Assembly (NCBI GenBank): GCA_002700095.1
Contig: PACL01000039.1
Location: 82,212 to 146,211, forward strand
DNA length: 64,000 nucleotides
Source of the DNA: Fulvimarina sp.
GTDB lineage: Bacteria > Pseudomonadota > Alphaproteobacteria > Rhizobiales > Rhizobiaceae
Reading direction: 5' to 3'
Of the stretch, positions 1 through 10,973 are shown piece by piece; positions within the stretch are counted from its first letter, which is position 1, and the number at the start of each line of letters is the position of its first letter. Below the pieces are notes generated by a model that had not been told where the DNA came from, did not search any database, and saw only the letters and a program-made list of their open reading frames with translations. Both the position numbers and the translations under genes were made by a program.

Positions 1-223
1 CCTCATGCGCCTGTGCATCGCGCTCGCGGCGGCGTTCCTCGGCCTCGGCGAGCGCGCGGCGGGCTGCGGGCGTGAGTGTCTTGTCCGCGCTGGCGGCCGG
101 TTTCTGCTCGGAGGAAAGGCGCATCCGGGCGAGCACCGCGTCGCCGCTGCCGGCCTCGTCCGCTGCGTTCTTCTTCGTCTCGCCGTCGTCGCCCATCGCT
201 GCGATCCTCGCTTCGTCGTGCAT
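1..223 (-). CDS. DUF1674 family protein (SDHAF4-like), truncated by the window start
   Basis: Manual minus-strand translation from ATG at 223: MHDEARIAAMGDDGETKKNAADEAGSGDAVLARMRLSSEQKPAASADKTLTPAARRALAEAEERRRERDAQAHE...; open to the window edge. The LTPAARRALAEAEERR block resembles DUF1674. Not in the ORF track because it runs off the edge. Confidence 0.6.
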   Translation of the reverse strand, partial: MHDEARIAAMGDDGETKKNAADEAGSGDAVLARMRLSSEQKPAASADKTLTPAARRALAEAEERRRERDAQAHE

Positions 224-510
224 CGTTTCGTCTCGTCACATAGTCGGTGACGGCACCGAACCGAAGAGCATTGGCGCGAAATCCTGCATTCCGGTCGGGC
301 CGGCGGCGGGATCATCCCGCGATGCGGCCCCGCAGCAAGCGCCGGGGAAACGGCGAGGGTCGCGGCGCGGCGCGCCACCGTCAGATGGCGGGCCGAATGG
401 CGGCCGGCAGGCAAGTCGTGTGAAACTTGAAGCCGGGACGGGAAATGCCCAGATTTCCGGGTGATCGGGCGCTCTCTGCCCGCAACGGATCGAACGGTGC
501 GAGCCACCCC

Positions 511-1602
511 ATGAACATGATCAAGACGGCGATGCTGATCGCCTTCCTCACCGCGCTCTTCATGGGCGCGGGGCTTTTGATCGGCGGGCGGGCCGGCATG
601 CTGATCGCGCTGGTCGTCGCGCTCGGCATGAACCTCTTCGCCTACTGGAACGGCGACAAGATGGTGCTGAAGATGTACGGCGCCCGCCAGGTCGACGCGC
701 GCACGGCGCCGGAATTTTATCGGATCGTCGAGCAGCTCACGGCGCGGGCCGGGCTGCCGATGCCGCGGGTCTTCGTCATCGACAGCGACCAGCCCAACGC
801 GTTTGCCACCGGCCGCAACCCGCAGAATGCCGCCGTGGCGGCGAGCCGCGGGCTCCTGGAGGCGCTGACGCCCGAGGAGGTCGCCGGCGTCATGGCCCAC
901 GAACTCGCCCATGTCGAACATCGCGACACCCTGACCATGACGATCACCGCGACGCTCGCCGGCGCGATCTCGATGCTCGCCAATTTCGGCTTCTTCTTCG
1001 GCGGCAGCCGCGACAACAACAATCCGCTGGGCTTCGTCGGGGTCCTTGCCGCGATGATCGTCGCGCCGCTCGCCGCTATGATGGTGCAGATGGCGGTCAG
1101 CCGGACGCGGGAATACGAGGCCGACCGTCGGGGCGCGGAAATCTGCGGCCAGCCCTTGTGGCTCGCCTCGGCGCTGGGCAAGATCGCCGGCGCCTCCCGT
1201 CGGATCCCGAATCGGAGCGCGGAACGCAATCCAGCCACGGCTCACATGTTCATCATCAATCCGCTCAGCGGACAGCGCATGGATGGTCTGTTCTCGACCC
1301 ATCCGGCGACGGAAAACCGCATTGCCGCACTTCGCGAGCTGGCGACGCAGATGGGCGGCGAGACGCTCGGCTTCGAGGCGCGGGACCGGCTCGGCGACGG
1401 CACCGCACCTCGCCGCAGCGAGCCACGCGCGGCTTCGCAGCTGCCGGGCGGCAGTGCCGCCAGGGCCGGGCCGTGGGACGGGCGGGCATACGATCCGCGC
1501 AGCGACGAGCGCGAGGACGACCATCCCGGTCCCTGGGGCCGGGGCTCGGCCGAAAAGCGCCCCTCGACGCGCGGCCGCTCCAATCGCGGACCCTGGGGTT
1601 GA
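511..1602 (+). CDS. htpX: HtpX-like M48 zinc metalloprotease
   Basis: N-terminal TM segments, [10 protein letters not shown] zinc motif (HExxH), [15 protein letters not shown]; start taken at MNMIKTAML. Confidence 0.93.
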   Translation: MNMIKTAMLIAFLTALFMGAGLLIGGRAGMLIALVVALGMNLFAYWNGDKMVLKMYGARQVDARTAPEFYRIVEQLTARAGLPMPRVFVIDSDQPNAFATGRNPQNAAVAASRGLLEALTPEEVAGVMAHELAHVEHRDTLTMTITATLAGAISMLANFGFFFGGSRDNNNPLGFVGVLAAMIVAPLAAMMVQMAVSRTREYEADRRGAEICGQPLWLASALGKIAGASRRIPNRSAERNPATAHMFIINPLSGQRMDGLFSTHPATENRIAALRELATQMGGETLGFEARDRLGDGTAPRRSEPRAASQLPGGSAARAGPWDGRAYDPRSDEREDDHPGPWGRGSAEKRPSTRGRSNRGPWG

Positions 1603-3047
1603 GCGGCCCGCAGGAGCCCGGAACGGCGGGTGAAGCCCCGCGGCCGAAGCGCAAACAGGCGGGAGCCGGCGCAAGGCGTCCGCAGGGCGGCAAGCCGAAT
1701 TTCGGCGACGCCGACCGGCCGGGACTTGCGGCGCGGCAGGTGGCGGCGCGGCTTCTTTCCGCCGTCGTCGACAAGCAGACCTCCCTCGACGGGCTGACCG
1801 ATCCGGTCGGCGGCCATCCGCATTTCCGCCAGCTGAGCCCCCGCGACCAGTCGCTGGTCAAGGCGATCCTGACGTCGGCGCTCCGGTTTCGCGGCACCAT
1901 CGAGGCGGAGATCGCCGCGCGGCTCGAACGGCCGCTGCCGCCCAACGCGGCGTCGCTGCGTCACATCCTGCATGTCGGCGCGGCACAGATCCTCTGCCTC
2001 GACGTGCCGGACTCGGCCGCCGTCGACCTTGCTGTGGCGAGCGCCACCGCCGATCCGCGTGCCCAGCGCTTCACCGGCCTCGTCAATGCGGTGCTGCGGC
2101 GGATCGCCCGCGAGGTGAAGCATCTCGGCGCCGAGACGGCCGATGCCCGCAAGAACTGCCCCGACTGGCTGTGGAACCGGCTCGCCGCGCAATATGGCGC
2201 CGAGCGCGCTGGCGCGATCGCCGCCGCCCATCTGTCGCGGGCGCCGATCGACCTGACGGTGAAGCGCGATGCCGAGGCCTGGGCTGCGCGTCTCGGCGGC
2301 CGCGCGATCGGCGGCGAGGCCGGGAACGGCCCGGCAACGGTGCGGCTCGATGGCAGCGAGGGCGCGATCTCGGCGCTCGACGGCTTTGCCGAAGGCGACT
2401 GGTGGGTCCAGGACGTCGCGGCGACGCTGCCGGTCCGGCTTCTCGGGGAGGTGAGTGGCCTTGCCGTCGCCGATCTCTGCGCCGCTCCCGGCGGCAAGAC
2501 GGCGCAGCTCTGCGCGCTGGGCGCCAGGGTCACGGCGCTCGACCAGTCCAAGACGCGGATGAAGCGGCTCGAGGACAATCTCGGCCGGCTCGGCTTTTCC
2601 GCCGAGACGGTGGTCGGCGACGTGCTGGAGTTCTCGCAGGAGACCCGCTTCGACGCAGTGCTCCTCGACGCGCCCTGCTCCTCGACCGGCACCATCCGCC
2701 GTCATCCGGACGTCGCCTACACCAAGGACGACGCCGAGATCGACAAGCTCGCGGCCCTGCAGCTGAGGCTTCTCGACAAGGCCGCCGACCTCGTCGCGCC
2801 CGGCGGCCGGCTGGTCTTCGCCAACTGCTCGCTGGACATGCGGGAGGGCGAGGCGGTCGCGAAAGCCTTCCTTGCGGCACGGCCAGGCTATCGCCTCGAA
2901 GCGATCGAGCCCGGCGAAATGGCGGGATTCGAATTCGCCGTCTCGGCCGAGGGAGGCCTGCGCACCACGCCCGACATGCTGGGCGGCGCGGCGGGCGGCG
3001 GCATGGACGGATTCTTTGCCGCAAGGTTCAGACACGAAAAACCTTGA
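1599..3047 (+). CDS. rsmB: RsmB/NOP2-family 16S rRNA (cytosine-C5) methyltransferase
   Basis: NusB-like N-terminal domain plus SAM motifs [14 protein letters not shown] and [17 protein letters not shown]. Likely TTG start at 1599 overlapping the htpX stop (TTGA). Confidence 0.88.
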   Translation: MSGPQEPGTAGEAPRPKRKQAGAGARRPQGGKPNFGDADRPGLAARQVAARLLSAVVDKQTSLDGLTDPVGGHPHFRQLSPRDQSLVKAILTSALRFRGTIEAEIAARLERPLPPNAASLRHILHVGAAQILCLDVPDSAAVDLAVASATADPRAQRFTGLVNAVLRRIAREVKHLGAETADARKNCPDWLWNRLAAQYGAERAGAIAAAHLSRAPIDLTVKRDAEAWAARLGGRAIGGEAGNGPATVRLDGSEGAISALDGFAEGDWWVQDVAATLPVRLLGEVSGLAVADLCAAPGGKTAQLCALGARVTALDQSKTRMKRLEDNLGRLGFSAETVVGDVLEFSQETRFDAVLLDAPCSSTGTIRRHPDVAYTKDDAEIDKLAALQLRLLDKAADLVAPGGRLVFANCSLDMREGEAVAKAFLAARPGYRLEAIEPGEMAGFEFAVSAEGGLRTTPDMLGGAAGGGMDGFFAARFRHEKP

Positions 3048-3219
3048 TTTCCAGACTAATACGGCGCTCCATTCCGTTACGTGATCCCTGCGGTCGGTAA
3101 GGCTTTGTTTACCCTAATGGCGGAAACTTGGCTCTCGACGGCCTGCGAAGACGCCCGAAACGGCGCCTTTTGAGGCTTCAAAGGCGACGCGTGAGCCCTC
3201 GCGAAGGGCCGGCCATGGG

Positions 3220-4926
3220 GTGATCGGAGTGTCGACGGCGTTGGCGGAAAACCCGCAAATTGCGGTTCTGACGATGCAGGAGGCCTGGCGGCGCCTGCGT
3301 CGGCGGCTGCGTACCGGTCCGCTGCACAGCCTGCGCTTTGTCGGCTCGGCGCCAGAGCGCCTCGCCGTCATCCCGCCGACGCTGCACCAGGGCGATCCCT
3401 TCGTCGCCGAGGCGATCTATGCCGGCAGCTTCCATCTCGCCGGGCGGCTCGTCGAGGCGGGCAGGGGCTCGATCTTCCAGGCACCTTCGCCCTCGGACGA
3501 GTTTTCCGCCGAACTCCACAGCTTCTTCTGGCTGCGCCACCATGCGGCGGCCGGCGACGCCCTGGCGATCAGGAACGCCCGGGCCCTCGTCTCCGACTGG
3601 CTGCGCCATTGTTCCGGCCGGCTCGGCGGGCCGGCCTTCGAACCGGAGGTGGCGGCAAGGCGCCTGATCGCCTGGCTGAACCATGGCGACCTTCTGCTCG
3701 GCACGGCCGACTACGAATTCTACCGGAGGTTCCTGCGCAGCCTCAGCGCCCAGACCCGCTATCTGCGGTCCATCGCCCAGGAGGCGCCGGCCGGCATGCC
3801 GCGGCTGATGGTGCGCATGGCGATCGCGCTGGCCGGCGTCTGCCTGCCGATGCCGTCGGGCCGGGCGAAGGCGAGCGTCCAGCATCTCGCCGACGAGCTC
3901 GACCGGCAGATCCTGCCCGACGGCGGCCATGCCAGCCGCAACCCGGCGGCCCTCGCCGCGATCCTCGCAGAGTTGCTGCCGATCCGCGAAACCCTCGTCA
4001 ACCAAGGCCAGCCGGTTCCCAAGGGCATCTATTCGGCGATCGACCGCATGCTGCCGGCGCTGCGCTTCTTCCGCCATGCCGACGGCACGCTGGCGCTGTT
4101 CAACGGAACCGGGGCCTGCGAGATGCAGCTTCTCGCGGCGCTGATGCGCTTCGACGAGACGCTCGGCGAGCCGCTCTCCAACGCCCGCCATTCCGGCTAC
4201 CACCGGCTGGCCGCCGACGGCACGGTGGTGATCGCCGACACCGGCTGCCCGCCGCAGGTGGCGCTGTCGCGCAGCGCCCATGCCGGGACGCTGGCCTTCG
4301 AACTGTCGTCGCAGGCGGCGCGCATCGTCGTCAATTGCGGCTCGCCGCAGCCCGGGCAGCCCGAATTGCGGCGTCTCTCCCGCTCGACGGCGGCCCACTC
4401 CACCGTGACGGTGGAGGATCGCTCCTCCTCGCGCTTTGCCGGACAGCCGCAGCTCGACCGGTTTCTGGGCTCGCCCCTCGTTCCCGGGCCGACGGAGGTT
4501 CGCGTCGAGGAGATCGCCGCCGAAGGCAGCGAGCGCACCATCGGCTTCGACGCGGCCCATGACGGCTACGAGCGCGAATTCGGCTTCCTGCACCAGCGTC
4601 GCCTGCAGCTTTCGACCGACGGCGCGATGCTGTCGGGCAGGGACCATCTGCTGGCGACCCGCAAGCCGCGGGGGCGCGAAGACACCAAGCGGGCGGCGAT
4701 CCGGTTTCACCTCCATCCGCAGGTCAGCGTCGAGACGATCGGCGACACCGCCCGCCTGTCGCTGCGCGGCCAGCTCTGGCGCTTTTCCGCCGACCGGCCC
4801 TTCACGGTAGAGGATTCGATCTTCTTTGCCGACAATTCCGGCTCGCGCCGGACCCTGCAGCTGGTCGTCGAGGTCGATCCGGGGCTGACGCCCGAAGTCG
4901 CCTGGGCCTTCGAGCGGATGTCCTGA
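3220..4926 (+). CDS. Heparinase II/III family protein
   Basis: 568-aa ORF with HSGYHRLAADGTVVIADTG, SRSTAAHSTVTVEDRSSS and HDGYEREFGFLHQRRL, typical of heparinase II/III-like proteins; GTG start. Confidence 0.82.
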   Translation: MIGVSTALAENPQIAVLTMQEAWRRLRRRLRTGPLHSLRFVGSAPERLAVIPPTLHQGDPFVAEAIYAGSFHLAGRLVEAGRGSIFQAPSPSDEFSAELHSFFWLRHHAAAGDALAIRNARALVSDWLRHCSGRLGGPAFEPEVAARRLIAWLNHGDLLLGTADYEFYRRFLRSLSAQTRYLRSIAQEAPAGMPRLMVRMAIALAGVCLPMPSGRAKASVQHLADELDRQILPDGGHASRNPAALAAILAELLPIRETLVNQGQPVPKGIYSAIDRMLPALRFFRHADGTLALFNGTGACEMQLLAALMRFDETLGEPLSNARHSGYHRLAADGTVVIADTGCPPQVALSRSAHAGTLAFELSSQAARIVVNCGSPQPGQPELRRLSRSTAAHSTVTVEDRSSSRFAGQPQLDRFLGSPLVPGPTEVRVEEIAAEGSERTIGFDAAHDGYEREFGFLHQRRLQLSTDGAMLSGRDHLLATRKPRGREDTKRAAIRFHLHPQVSVETIGDTARLSLRGQLWRFSADRPFTVEDSIFFADNSGSRRTLQLVVEVDPGLTPEVAWAFERMS

Positions 4927-5024
4927 CGAGACGGGTGGCAACGAGGTGCGGCGCGGCGGGAGGAACCCGCCGTCTCGCGCGCCGCGGCCTTTACCTTGCC
5001 GCCGGCCCCGCCAGATCTCGGCGC

Positions 5025-5219
5025 ATGACCCCCTTGCGCCCGCGCTACCCCACCGTCCTCGTTCTTGCCGGCCTCCTCTCCGCTTCGCTTCTCGGCGGCT
5101 GCGGCGGCATGAACCGGGCGGTGACGACGGTGCCGAAGACCTTCGACGATCTGGGGGCGAAGACCGCGCCCTTCCGGGCCGGGCGCTCGTCCGAAGACGA
5201 GGCCGGACCCGACCGCTGA
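5025..5219 (+). CDS. Small putative lipoprotein
   Basis: MTPLRPRYPTVLVLAGLLSASLLGGCGGMNRAV: signal peptide with lipobox LGGC. Confidence 0.6.
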   Translation: MTPLRPRYPTVLVLAGLLSASLLGGCGGMNRAVTTVPKTFDDLGAKTAPFRAGRSSEDEAGPDR

Positions 5220-5627
5220 GCCACCCGCTGCCGCTCTTGCGGCATCGCGTCCCCGGAAAGCATGTCTTCAGAAGCCCGCGCGCCGCGATTGACTCCGCAG
5301 GCGGCGAGGCTCATGGACGCGCCGCGTCCGTCCCGTGCGCCGCTTGGGCCCGGCCGGGCGACATTGCGTGAACTTAATGATGCCGGCGGCATTATGGGCT
5401 GACGAACGATGCCTCGCTGTCCCATATCTGGTCGGACCAACCATGGAACGATGCCCGCGGCGTGACGATGCCGGCGCAGTCCAACCCGGCCGGCCGGCGC
5501 CGCCCTGAGGGCGCCCGCCGGCCGGTCCTCGTGAACAATCCCAAGCTTTTCCCGACGGGCCGTCACCGGTGCGCAGCCACCGCCGCGACGCCTGCGTAAC
5601 GGAGTGACGGCTTTTCGCCGTTCGATC

Positions 5628-7544
5628 ATGATCGATACCCCCATCGATGCTTCCCGGCCCGGCACCCCGGCCACGGCCGGCCATGGCGCCACGGCCGGCA
5701 CCGCCCTGACCATCGGCGCCCTCGGCGTCGTCTTCGGCGACATCGGCACCAGCCCGCTCTACGCCTTCAAGGTGGCGCTGACGGCGAGCGGCAGCGCCGA
5801 CGCGCCCGCCGTCCTCGGCGTCCTGTCGCTGATCCTGTGGGCGCTGATCCTCGTCGTGACGGCGAAATACCTGTTCTGGATCCTGCGCGTCGACAATGCC
5901 GGGGAGGGCGGCATCCTGGCCCTCGCCGCGCTGCTCCGGCTCGATCGCCGGCATGGGATGACGCCGCGGGCGCTGTTTCTTCTCGCCGTCGCGCTTGCCG
6001 GCGGCGCCCTGCTCTTCGGCGATGCGGTGCTGACGCCGGCGATCTCGGTGCTGTCCGCCGTCGAGGGGCTGGGCGAGATCACCTCCAGCCTCGATCACCT
6101 GATCGTGCCTGTCGCGCTCGCCATCGTCATCGGCCTGTTCGCCGCGCAGTTCCTCGGTGCCGGCCGCATCGGCCGGGCCTTCGGGCCGATCATGCTGGTC
6201 TGGTTCGCCATGCTGGCGGTTTCGGGGGTGATCCAGATCGTCCGGGTTCCGGCGGTGCTGGAGGCCGTCTCGCCGCATTATGCCATCGTCTATCTCGCCG
6301 CCCACCCGGCCGTCGCGGCGGCGGTCTGCGGCGCGGTCTTCCTCGCGGTGACCGGCGGCGAGGCGCTCTATGCCGATCTCGGCCAGTTCGGCCGGCGGGC
6401 GATCACCAATGCCTGGATGTTCATCGCCTTTCCGGCGCTGGCTCTGAACTATTTCGGCCAGGGCGCGCTGGTATTGTCCGGCCAGGTGACGGACAGCACC
6501 TTCTACGGCCTGTTCGGCGGGCTCATGCTGCCCGTCGCGGTGATCCTCGCAACACTCGCCTCGATCATCGCCTCGCAGGCGGTGATCACCGGCATCGCCA
6601 GCCTCGCGAGCCAGTCGATGCGCCTCGACTTCCTGCCCTCGATGCGGATCCGCTACTTCTCGCCGACCAACCCCCACGACCTCCTCGCCCCGGCGGTGAA
6701 CACGCTGGTCGGGTTCTGCACGGCGATCGTGATCCTGACCTTCCGCTCGTCGGACGCCTTGTCCAGCGCCTACGGCATCGCCGTCGCCGGCGCGATGCTG
6801 AGCACCACGGCGCTCTATCTGGCCTACCGGCTCAAGGAGCCGGGGCGCGGCGGCTGGCGGGCGGTCTCGGTGGGCATCACGGTGATCTTCCTCGGCCTCG
6901 ACCTCGCCTTCGTCGGCGCCAATCTCGGCAAGCTGGAGGCCGGCGGCCTCCTGCCGATCGGGCTGTCCTCGGCGGTGATCTTCCTTGCCGTCTCCTGGCG
7001 GATCGGCCAGATGCGCATGGCCCGCATCCAGGAGGGCGAGGAGCAGGGGATGCGCGAATATCTGAAGGCCTGCGGCGGCCGCCCGCCGACGACCGGCCGC
7101 TCGGCGGTCTTCCTGGTGCGGCGCGGGGCGAACATCCCGCACACGCTGGTGGAGATGACCGATCTCGCCGAGACGCGGTTTTCCCGCACGATCCTCGTCT
7201 CGGTGCGCACGCGGGCGATCCCGCGCGTTCCCCAGGACGAGCGGATCCAGCGGACCGACATTAGGCCGGATATCGCCCGCATCGTCGTCAATGTCGGCTA
7301 TCTGCAGCGCATCAACCTGCCCTCGCTCATCGCCGGGGAACTGCTGAGCCTCGGCGCGGATCCGGAGAACACCGTCTATATCGTCGGGCTCGAACGGCCG
7401 GTGTCGCCGCCGATCTTCTCGCGGACCCTCGGGCTCTTCCTGTTCGCCTATGCCACCATGGCACGGCTGGCGCTGCGGCCGGCGGACCGCTTCAACCTGC
7501 CGCCGACGCGCACCCTCGAACTCGGCATGCCGCGCTACCTGTGA
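5628..7544 (+). CDS. kup: Kup-family potassium uptake transporter
   Basis: IGALGVVFGDIGTSPLYAFK signature followed by multiple TM segments; start ATG 5628 or GTG 5604. Confidence 0.95.
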   Translation: MIDTPIDASRPGTPATAGHGATAGTALTIGALGVVFGDIGTSPLYAFKVALTASGSADAPAVLGVLSLILWALILVVTAKYLFWILRVDNAGEGGILALAALLRLDRRHGMTPRALFLLAVALAGGALLFGDAVLTPAISVLSAVEGLGEITSSLDHLIVPVALAIVIGLFAAQFLGAGRIGRAFGPIMLVWFAMLAVSGVIQIVRVPAVLEAVSPHYAIVYLAAHPAVAAAVCGAVFLAVTGGEALYADLGQFGRRAITNAWMFIAFPALALNYFGQGALVLSGQVTDSTFYGLFGGLMLPVAVILATLASIIASQAVITGIASLASQSMRLDFLPSMRIRYFSPTNPHDLLAPAVNTLVGFCTAIVILTFRSSDALSSAYGIAVAGAMLSTTALYLAYRLKEPGRGGWRAVSVGITVIFLGLDLAFVGANLGKLEAGGLLPIGLSSAVIFLAVSWRIGQMRMARIQEGEEQGMREYLKACGGRPPTTGRSAVFLVRRGANIPHTLVEMTDLAETRFSRTILVSVRTRAIPRVPQDERIQRTDIRPDIARIVVNVGYLQRINLPSLIAGELLSLGADPENTVYIVGLERPVSPPIFSRTLGLFLFAYATMARLALRPADRFNLPPTRTLELGMPRYL

Positions 7545-7697
7545 ACCGCTCCAATCGCCGGAAGAGGGCGGTTGTCGCGGCGGGGCAAGCCGACTATCAG
7601 GGCGCCAAGACCTTGCGGCGCAGCCAGATGCCGCGTGACAAGCGCCCGGTCGTTGCGCCGCCTCCGGCCGACGGGCGAAAGCCGAGGAAGCCGAGAG

Positions 7698-9314
7698 ATG
7701 TCCGTCAAAGCCAACGCCACGCCGCTGCCCGACCGGGTGAAGATCCGCCGTGCCCTGATCTCGGTCTCCGACAAGTCCGGCCTCGAGGACTTCGCCAGGG
7801 GTCTTTCCGACTTCGGGATCGAGCTGGTCTCGACCGGCGGAACGCGCCAGGCGCTCACCGAGGCGGGCCTTGCCGTCCGCGACGTTTCCGAACTGACCGG
7901 CTTTCCCGAGATCATGGACGGCCGCGTGAAGACGCTGCATCCGGGCGTCCATGGCGGCCTTCTCGGCATTCGCGACGATGCGGCCCATGCCCGCGCCATG
8001 GAGGAGCACGGCATCGCCGGCATCGACCTCCTCGTCGTCAACCTCTACCCCTTCGAGGCGACGCGGGCCTCCGGCGCTTCACGTGAAACCATCGTCGAGA
8101 ACATCGACATCGGCGGGCCGGCGATGATCCGTGCCGGCGCCAAGAACCACGGCTATGTCGCCGTCGTCGTCGATCCGGCCGACTATGGCGACGTGCTCGC
8201 CGCCCTCAAGGACACCGGCGGCGAGACGGGGATCGCCCTGCGCCGCGACCTCGCCGGCCGTGCCTATGCCCGCACCGCCGCCTATGACGCGGCGGTCTCG
8301 GCCTGGTTCGCCGAGAGCCTCGGCGAGACGACGCCGAAGCGGGTCGCCATCGCCGGCGAACTCGCCGAGCCGCTGCGCTACGGCGAGAACCCGCACCAGT
8401 GGGCGGGTTTCTACCGCACCGGCGAGGCCCGGCCGGGCGTTGCCACGGCCCGGCAGGTGCAGGGCAAGGCGCTCTCCTACAACAATATCAACGACACTGA
8501 CGCCGCCTTCGAGCTGGTCGGCGAGTTCGACCCCGCCCGGACCGCGGCGGTGGCGATCATCAAGCACGCCAATCCCTGCGGCGTTGCCGAAGGGGCCGAC
8601 CTCGTCTCGGCCTACCGCGCGGCCCTCGCCTGCGACCCGGTCTCGGCTTTCGGCGGCATCGTCGCGCTCAACCGCCGGCTCGATGCGGCAAGCGCCGAAG
8701 CGATCGTCCAGGTGTTTACCGAGGTGATCATCGCGCCGGAGGCCGACGACGAGGCGATCGCCATCGTCGCCGCCAAGAAGAACCTCCGCCTGCTCCTCAC
8801 CGGCGGCCTGCCGGACCCCCGCGCGCCGGGGCGCTTCGTGAAGTCCGTCGCCGGTGGCCTGCTCGTCCAGTCCCGCGACAACGGCGTCGTCGACGATCTC
8901 GACCTGAAGGTCGTGACGACGCGCGCGCCGAGCGAGGCGGAGCTCTCGGATCTGCGCTTTGCCTTCCGCGTCGCCAAGCACGTGAAGTCCAACACCATCG
9001 TCTATGCCAAGGGCGGGGCGACGGTGGGCATCGGCGCGGGGCAGATGAGCCGGGTCGATTCGGCCCGGATCGCGGCGCGCAAGGCCGAGGACGCGGCGCG
9101 GGCGATCGGCGCCGACAAGCCCGCGACGATCGGCTCGGTGGTCGCATCCGACGCCTTCTTCCCGTTTGCCGACGGGCTCCTGTCGGCGGTGGAGGCAGGC
9201 GCCACGGCTGTGATCCAGCCCGGCGGCTCGATGCGCGACGACGAAGTCATCGCCGCGGCAAACGAGCATGGCATCGCCATGGTGCTGACGGGGATGCGGC
9301 ACTTCCGGCATTGA
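7698..9314 (+). CDS. purH: Bifunctional AICAR transformylase/IMP cyclohydrolase
   Basis: [47 protein letters not shown]; full length. Confidence 0.97.
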   Translation: MSVKANATPLPDRVKIRRALISVSDKSGLEDFARGLSDFGIELVSTGGTRQALTEAGLAVRDVSELTGFPEIMDGRVKTLHPGVHGGLLGIRDDAAHARAMEEHGIAGIDLLVVNLYPFEATRASGASRETIVENIDIGGPAMIRAGAKNHGYVAVVVDPADYGDVLAALKDTGGETGIALRRDLAGRAYARTAAYDAAVSAWFAESLGETTPKRVAIAGELAEPLRYGENPHQWAGFYRTGEARPGVATARQVQGKALSYNNINDTDAAFELVGEFDPARTAAVAIIKHANPCGVAEGADLVSAYRAALACDPVSAFGGIVALNRRLDAASAEAIVQVFTEVIIAPEADDEAIAIVAAKKNLRLLLTGGLPDPRAPGRFVKSVAGGLLVQSRDNGVVDDLDLKVVTTRAPSEAELSDLRFAFRVAKHVKSNTIVYAKGGATVGIGAGQMSRVDSARIAARKAEDAARAIGADKPATIGSVVASDAFFPFADGLLSAVEAGATAVIQPGGSMRDDEVIAAANEHGIAMVLTGMRHFRH

Positions 9315-9336
9315 GGAGGCGGAGCGTCGGGCGAGA

Positions 9337-9738
9337 TCACGGATCGAAGGGCTTGAGAGCGGGAAGCTCGCGTGTCTCCTGACCGCCTTGCCGCGCCAGG
9401 CGAGAGATCCTCGTTCCATCCAGAGCCATGACGATGTGCGCGCCGGGCTGGGCATAGGCGAGCTTATCGACGATGTCGGGGACACGCTCCAGCATAGTCC
9501 GGCGCTTGTTGTGCGGGAGCGCGATTACGGCGATGCTCCTGCCGGCAAGGCTCTGCTGGCTGGCCATGTTCTTGTCGTTGGTGAGAAGAACGTCGTATCC
9601 GGCTCGTTCGACGGCAGACAGCAGGTCTCCGTTCGTCAGCCCGGCCCACGTCTTGTCGAACCGGTAGGTGTCGATGCCATCGCGGCGCAGGGCCGGGACG
9701 AGATGGCGTGGAACGCCCTCGTCGAGAACCACCTTCAT
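9337..9738 (-). CDS. DUF5615-like PIN-fold protein (putative toxin)
   Basis: [23 protein letters not shown]...[14 protein letters not shown]: acidic-residue pattern of the DUF5615 PIN-like family; ATGA overlap with the upstream DUF433 ORF. Confidence 0.72.
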   Translation of the reverse strand: MKVVLDEGVPRHLVPALRRDGIDTYRFDKTWAGLTNGDLLSAVERAGYDVLLTNDKNMASQQSLAGRSIAVIALPHNKRRTMLERVPDIVDKLAYAQPGAHIVMALDGTRISRLARQGGQETRELPALKPFDP

Positions 9739-9968
9739 GCGGCGACGGGTTTGGCGATCACGCCGGGGGAAAGCTCCAGGACACGGACGACGTCTTCCCG
9801 GTCGAGTGTCTGATATTCGTCGAGGATCTCGGCGAGGGACAAACCGTCAGCCAGATTCTCGAACAGCACTTCGACGGGAACCCGAGTTTCGCGGAACACC
9901 GCGCGACCACCCATGATGTCGGGGTTGCGCACGATGAGTTCGTCAAGGGTGGGGGCTTCGGCAGTCAT
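9735..9968 (-). CDS. DUF433 domain protein (putative antitoxin)
   Basis: IVRNPDIMGGRAVFRETRVPVEVLFENLADGLSLAEILDEYQTLDREDV, typical DUF433 sequence. Confidence 0.82.
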   Translation of the reverse strand: MTAEAPTLDELIVRNPDIMGGRAVFRETRVPVEVLFENLADGLSLAEILDEYQTLDREDVVRVLELSPGVIAKPVAA

Positions 9969-10234
9969 CGTCGACTTCTCCGTGGCAACGAACCGTCCGG
10001 CAGGATCGCGCTGCGGCGTCCACGTCGCAAGATATCGGGCCGGAAAAGCCGGCGAGCAAGGCCTGTCTGGCGCGCGCCGCCTGCGACCATGGCTGCGGGT
10101 GAGACCAAGTCAGACCGTCGGCCCCGGTCTTTGACCGGCGCCAAGGGGTCTACGCTCAATCTCCGCGCGGGCTTCATACCACAGCCCGGGGTCATTCTCC
10201 CGGCCTTGTGGGTATCAGACCCCACCCCTGCCGT

Positions 10235-10615
10235 TCAGGCCAGCGCCCGTTCCGGCGCCAGGAACGCTCGCAGGCCGCTCTCGAGGGATTTCCGGTCGAA
10301 GGGCTTGTGGAGATAGCCCTCGACGCCGGCCCGTTTCAGCCGGGTCATCAGGCCGAGATTGGCCTCGACGATCATCGCGACGACGTGCATCGAACTGCCC
10401 GCCCGCTCGCGCAGCCGCTTGATCTCGTCGACGACGGTCTTGTCCTGGGGGCTCGCGGCGACGATCAGGATGTCCGGCGCGCCGTGGCTGTCGATCCAGC
10501 CGAACGCCTCGGCCGGCGTCTCCAGCGTGTCGACGTCGAGCCCGTCGCGGCTGAGGAGCCGGAAGGCGATCTTCCGGATGACCGGAGCCTCGTCGATGAT
10601 CAGGCAGGTCTTCAA
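10235..10615 (-). CDS. Receiver-like protein lacking the phosphoacceptor Asp
   Basis: LKTCLIIDEAPVIRKIAFRLLSRDG...APDILIVAASPQDK...GVEGYLHKPFDRKSL; receiver fold features with Ala at the phospho-Asp position. Start tentatively TTG 10615. Confidence 0.65.
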   Translation of the reverse strand: MKTCLIIDEAPVIRKIAFRLLSRDGLDVDTLETPAEAFGWIDSHGAPDILIVAASPQDKTVVDEIKRLRERAGSSMHVVAMIVEANLGLMTRLKRAGVEGYLHKPFDRKSLESGLRAFLAPERALA

Positions 10616-10973
10616 GGCTTCATCCTCCGACGCGGGCGGTCCCGATGCGAAACAGGCGAGAGGCGGCGCAGCGACGGCTGGCATCGCCCTGCGAGCGGGA
10701 GCCCTTCGACGTCCGCGCGACGCGATTCCGCTTCCGCGATGCCGGATCGGGGCCGCGAAGACGCGAGCGCACCTCTCGAGTGACGCCAAGGTAACGTTAC
10801 GGCTTTGCCAGAGCGTTCAGGAAGATGGCTAACGCAGGGTAAATCGGTGCGAGCATGCCGGGGAGCCGGCAATTGCGGGCGGCAGGCGACCTTGCGCAGG
10901 CGCCCCGCCGCTCGCCGCCTGCGGGCCGCGGCGCCTGCCGGTCGCGCCAGTCGCCGACGGTTGTTCGCGAAGA

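Noticed and set aside
5268-8009. 913-aa minus-strand ORF antisense to kup/purH
   Set aside because: Spurious antisense ORF across two well-supported genes.
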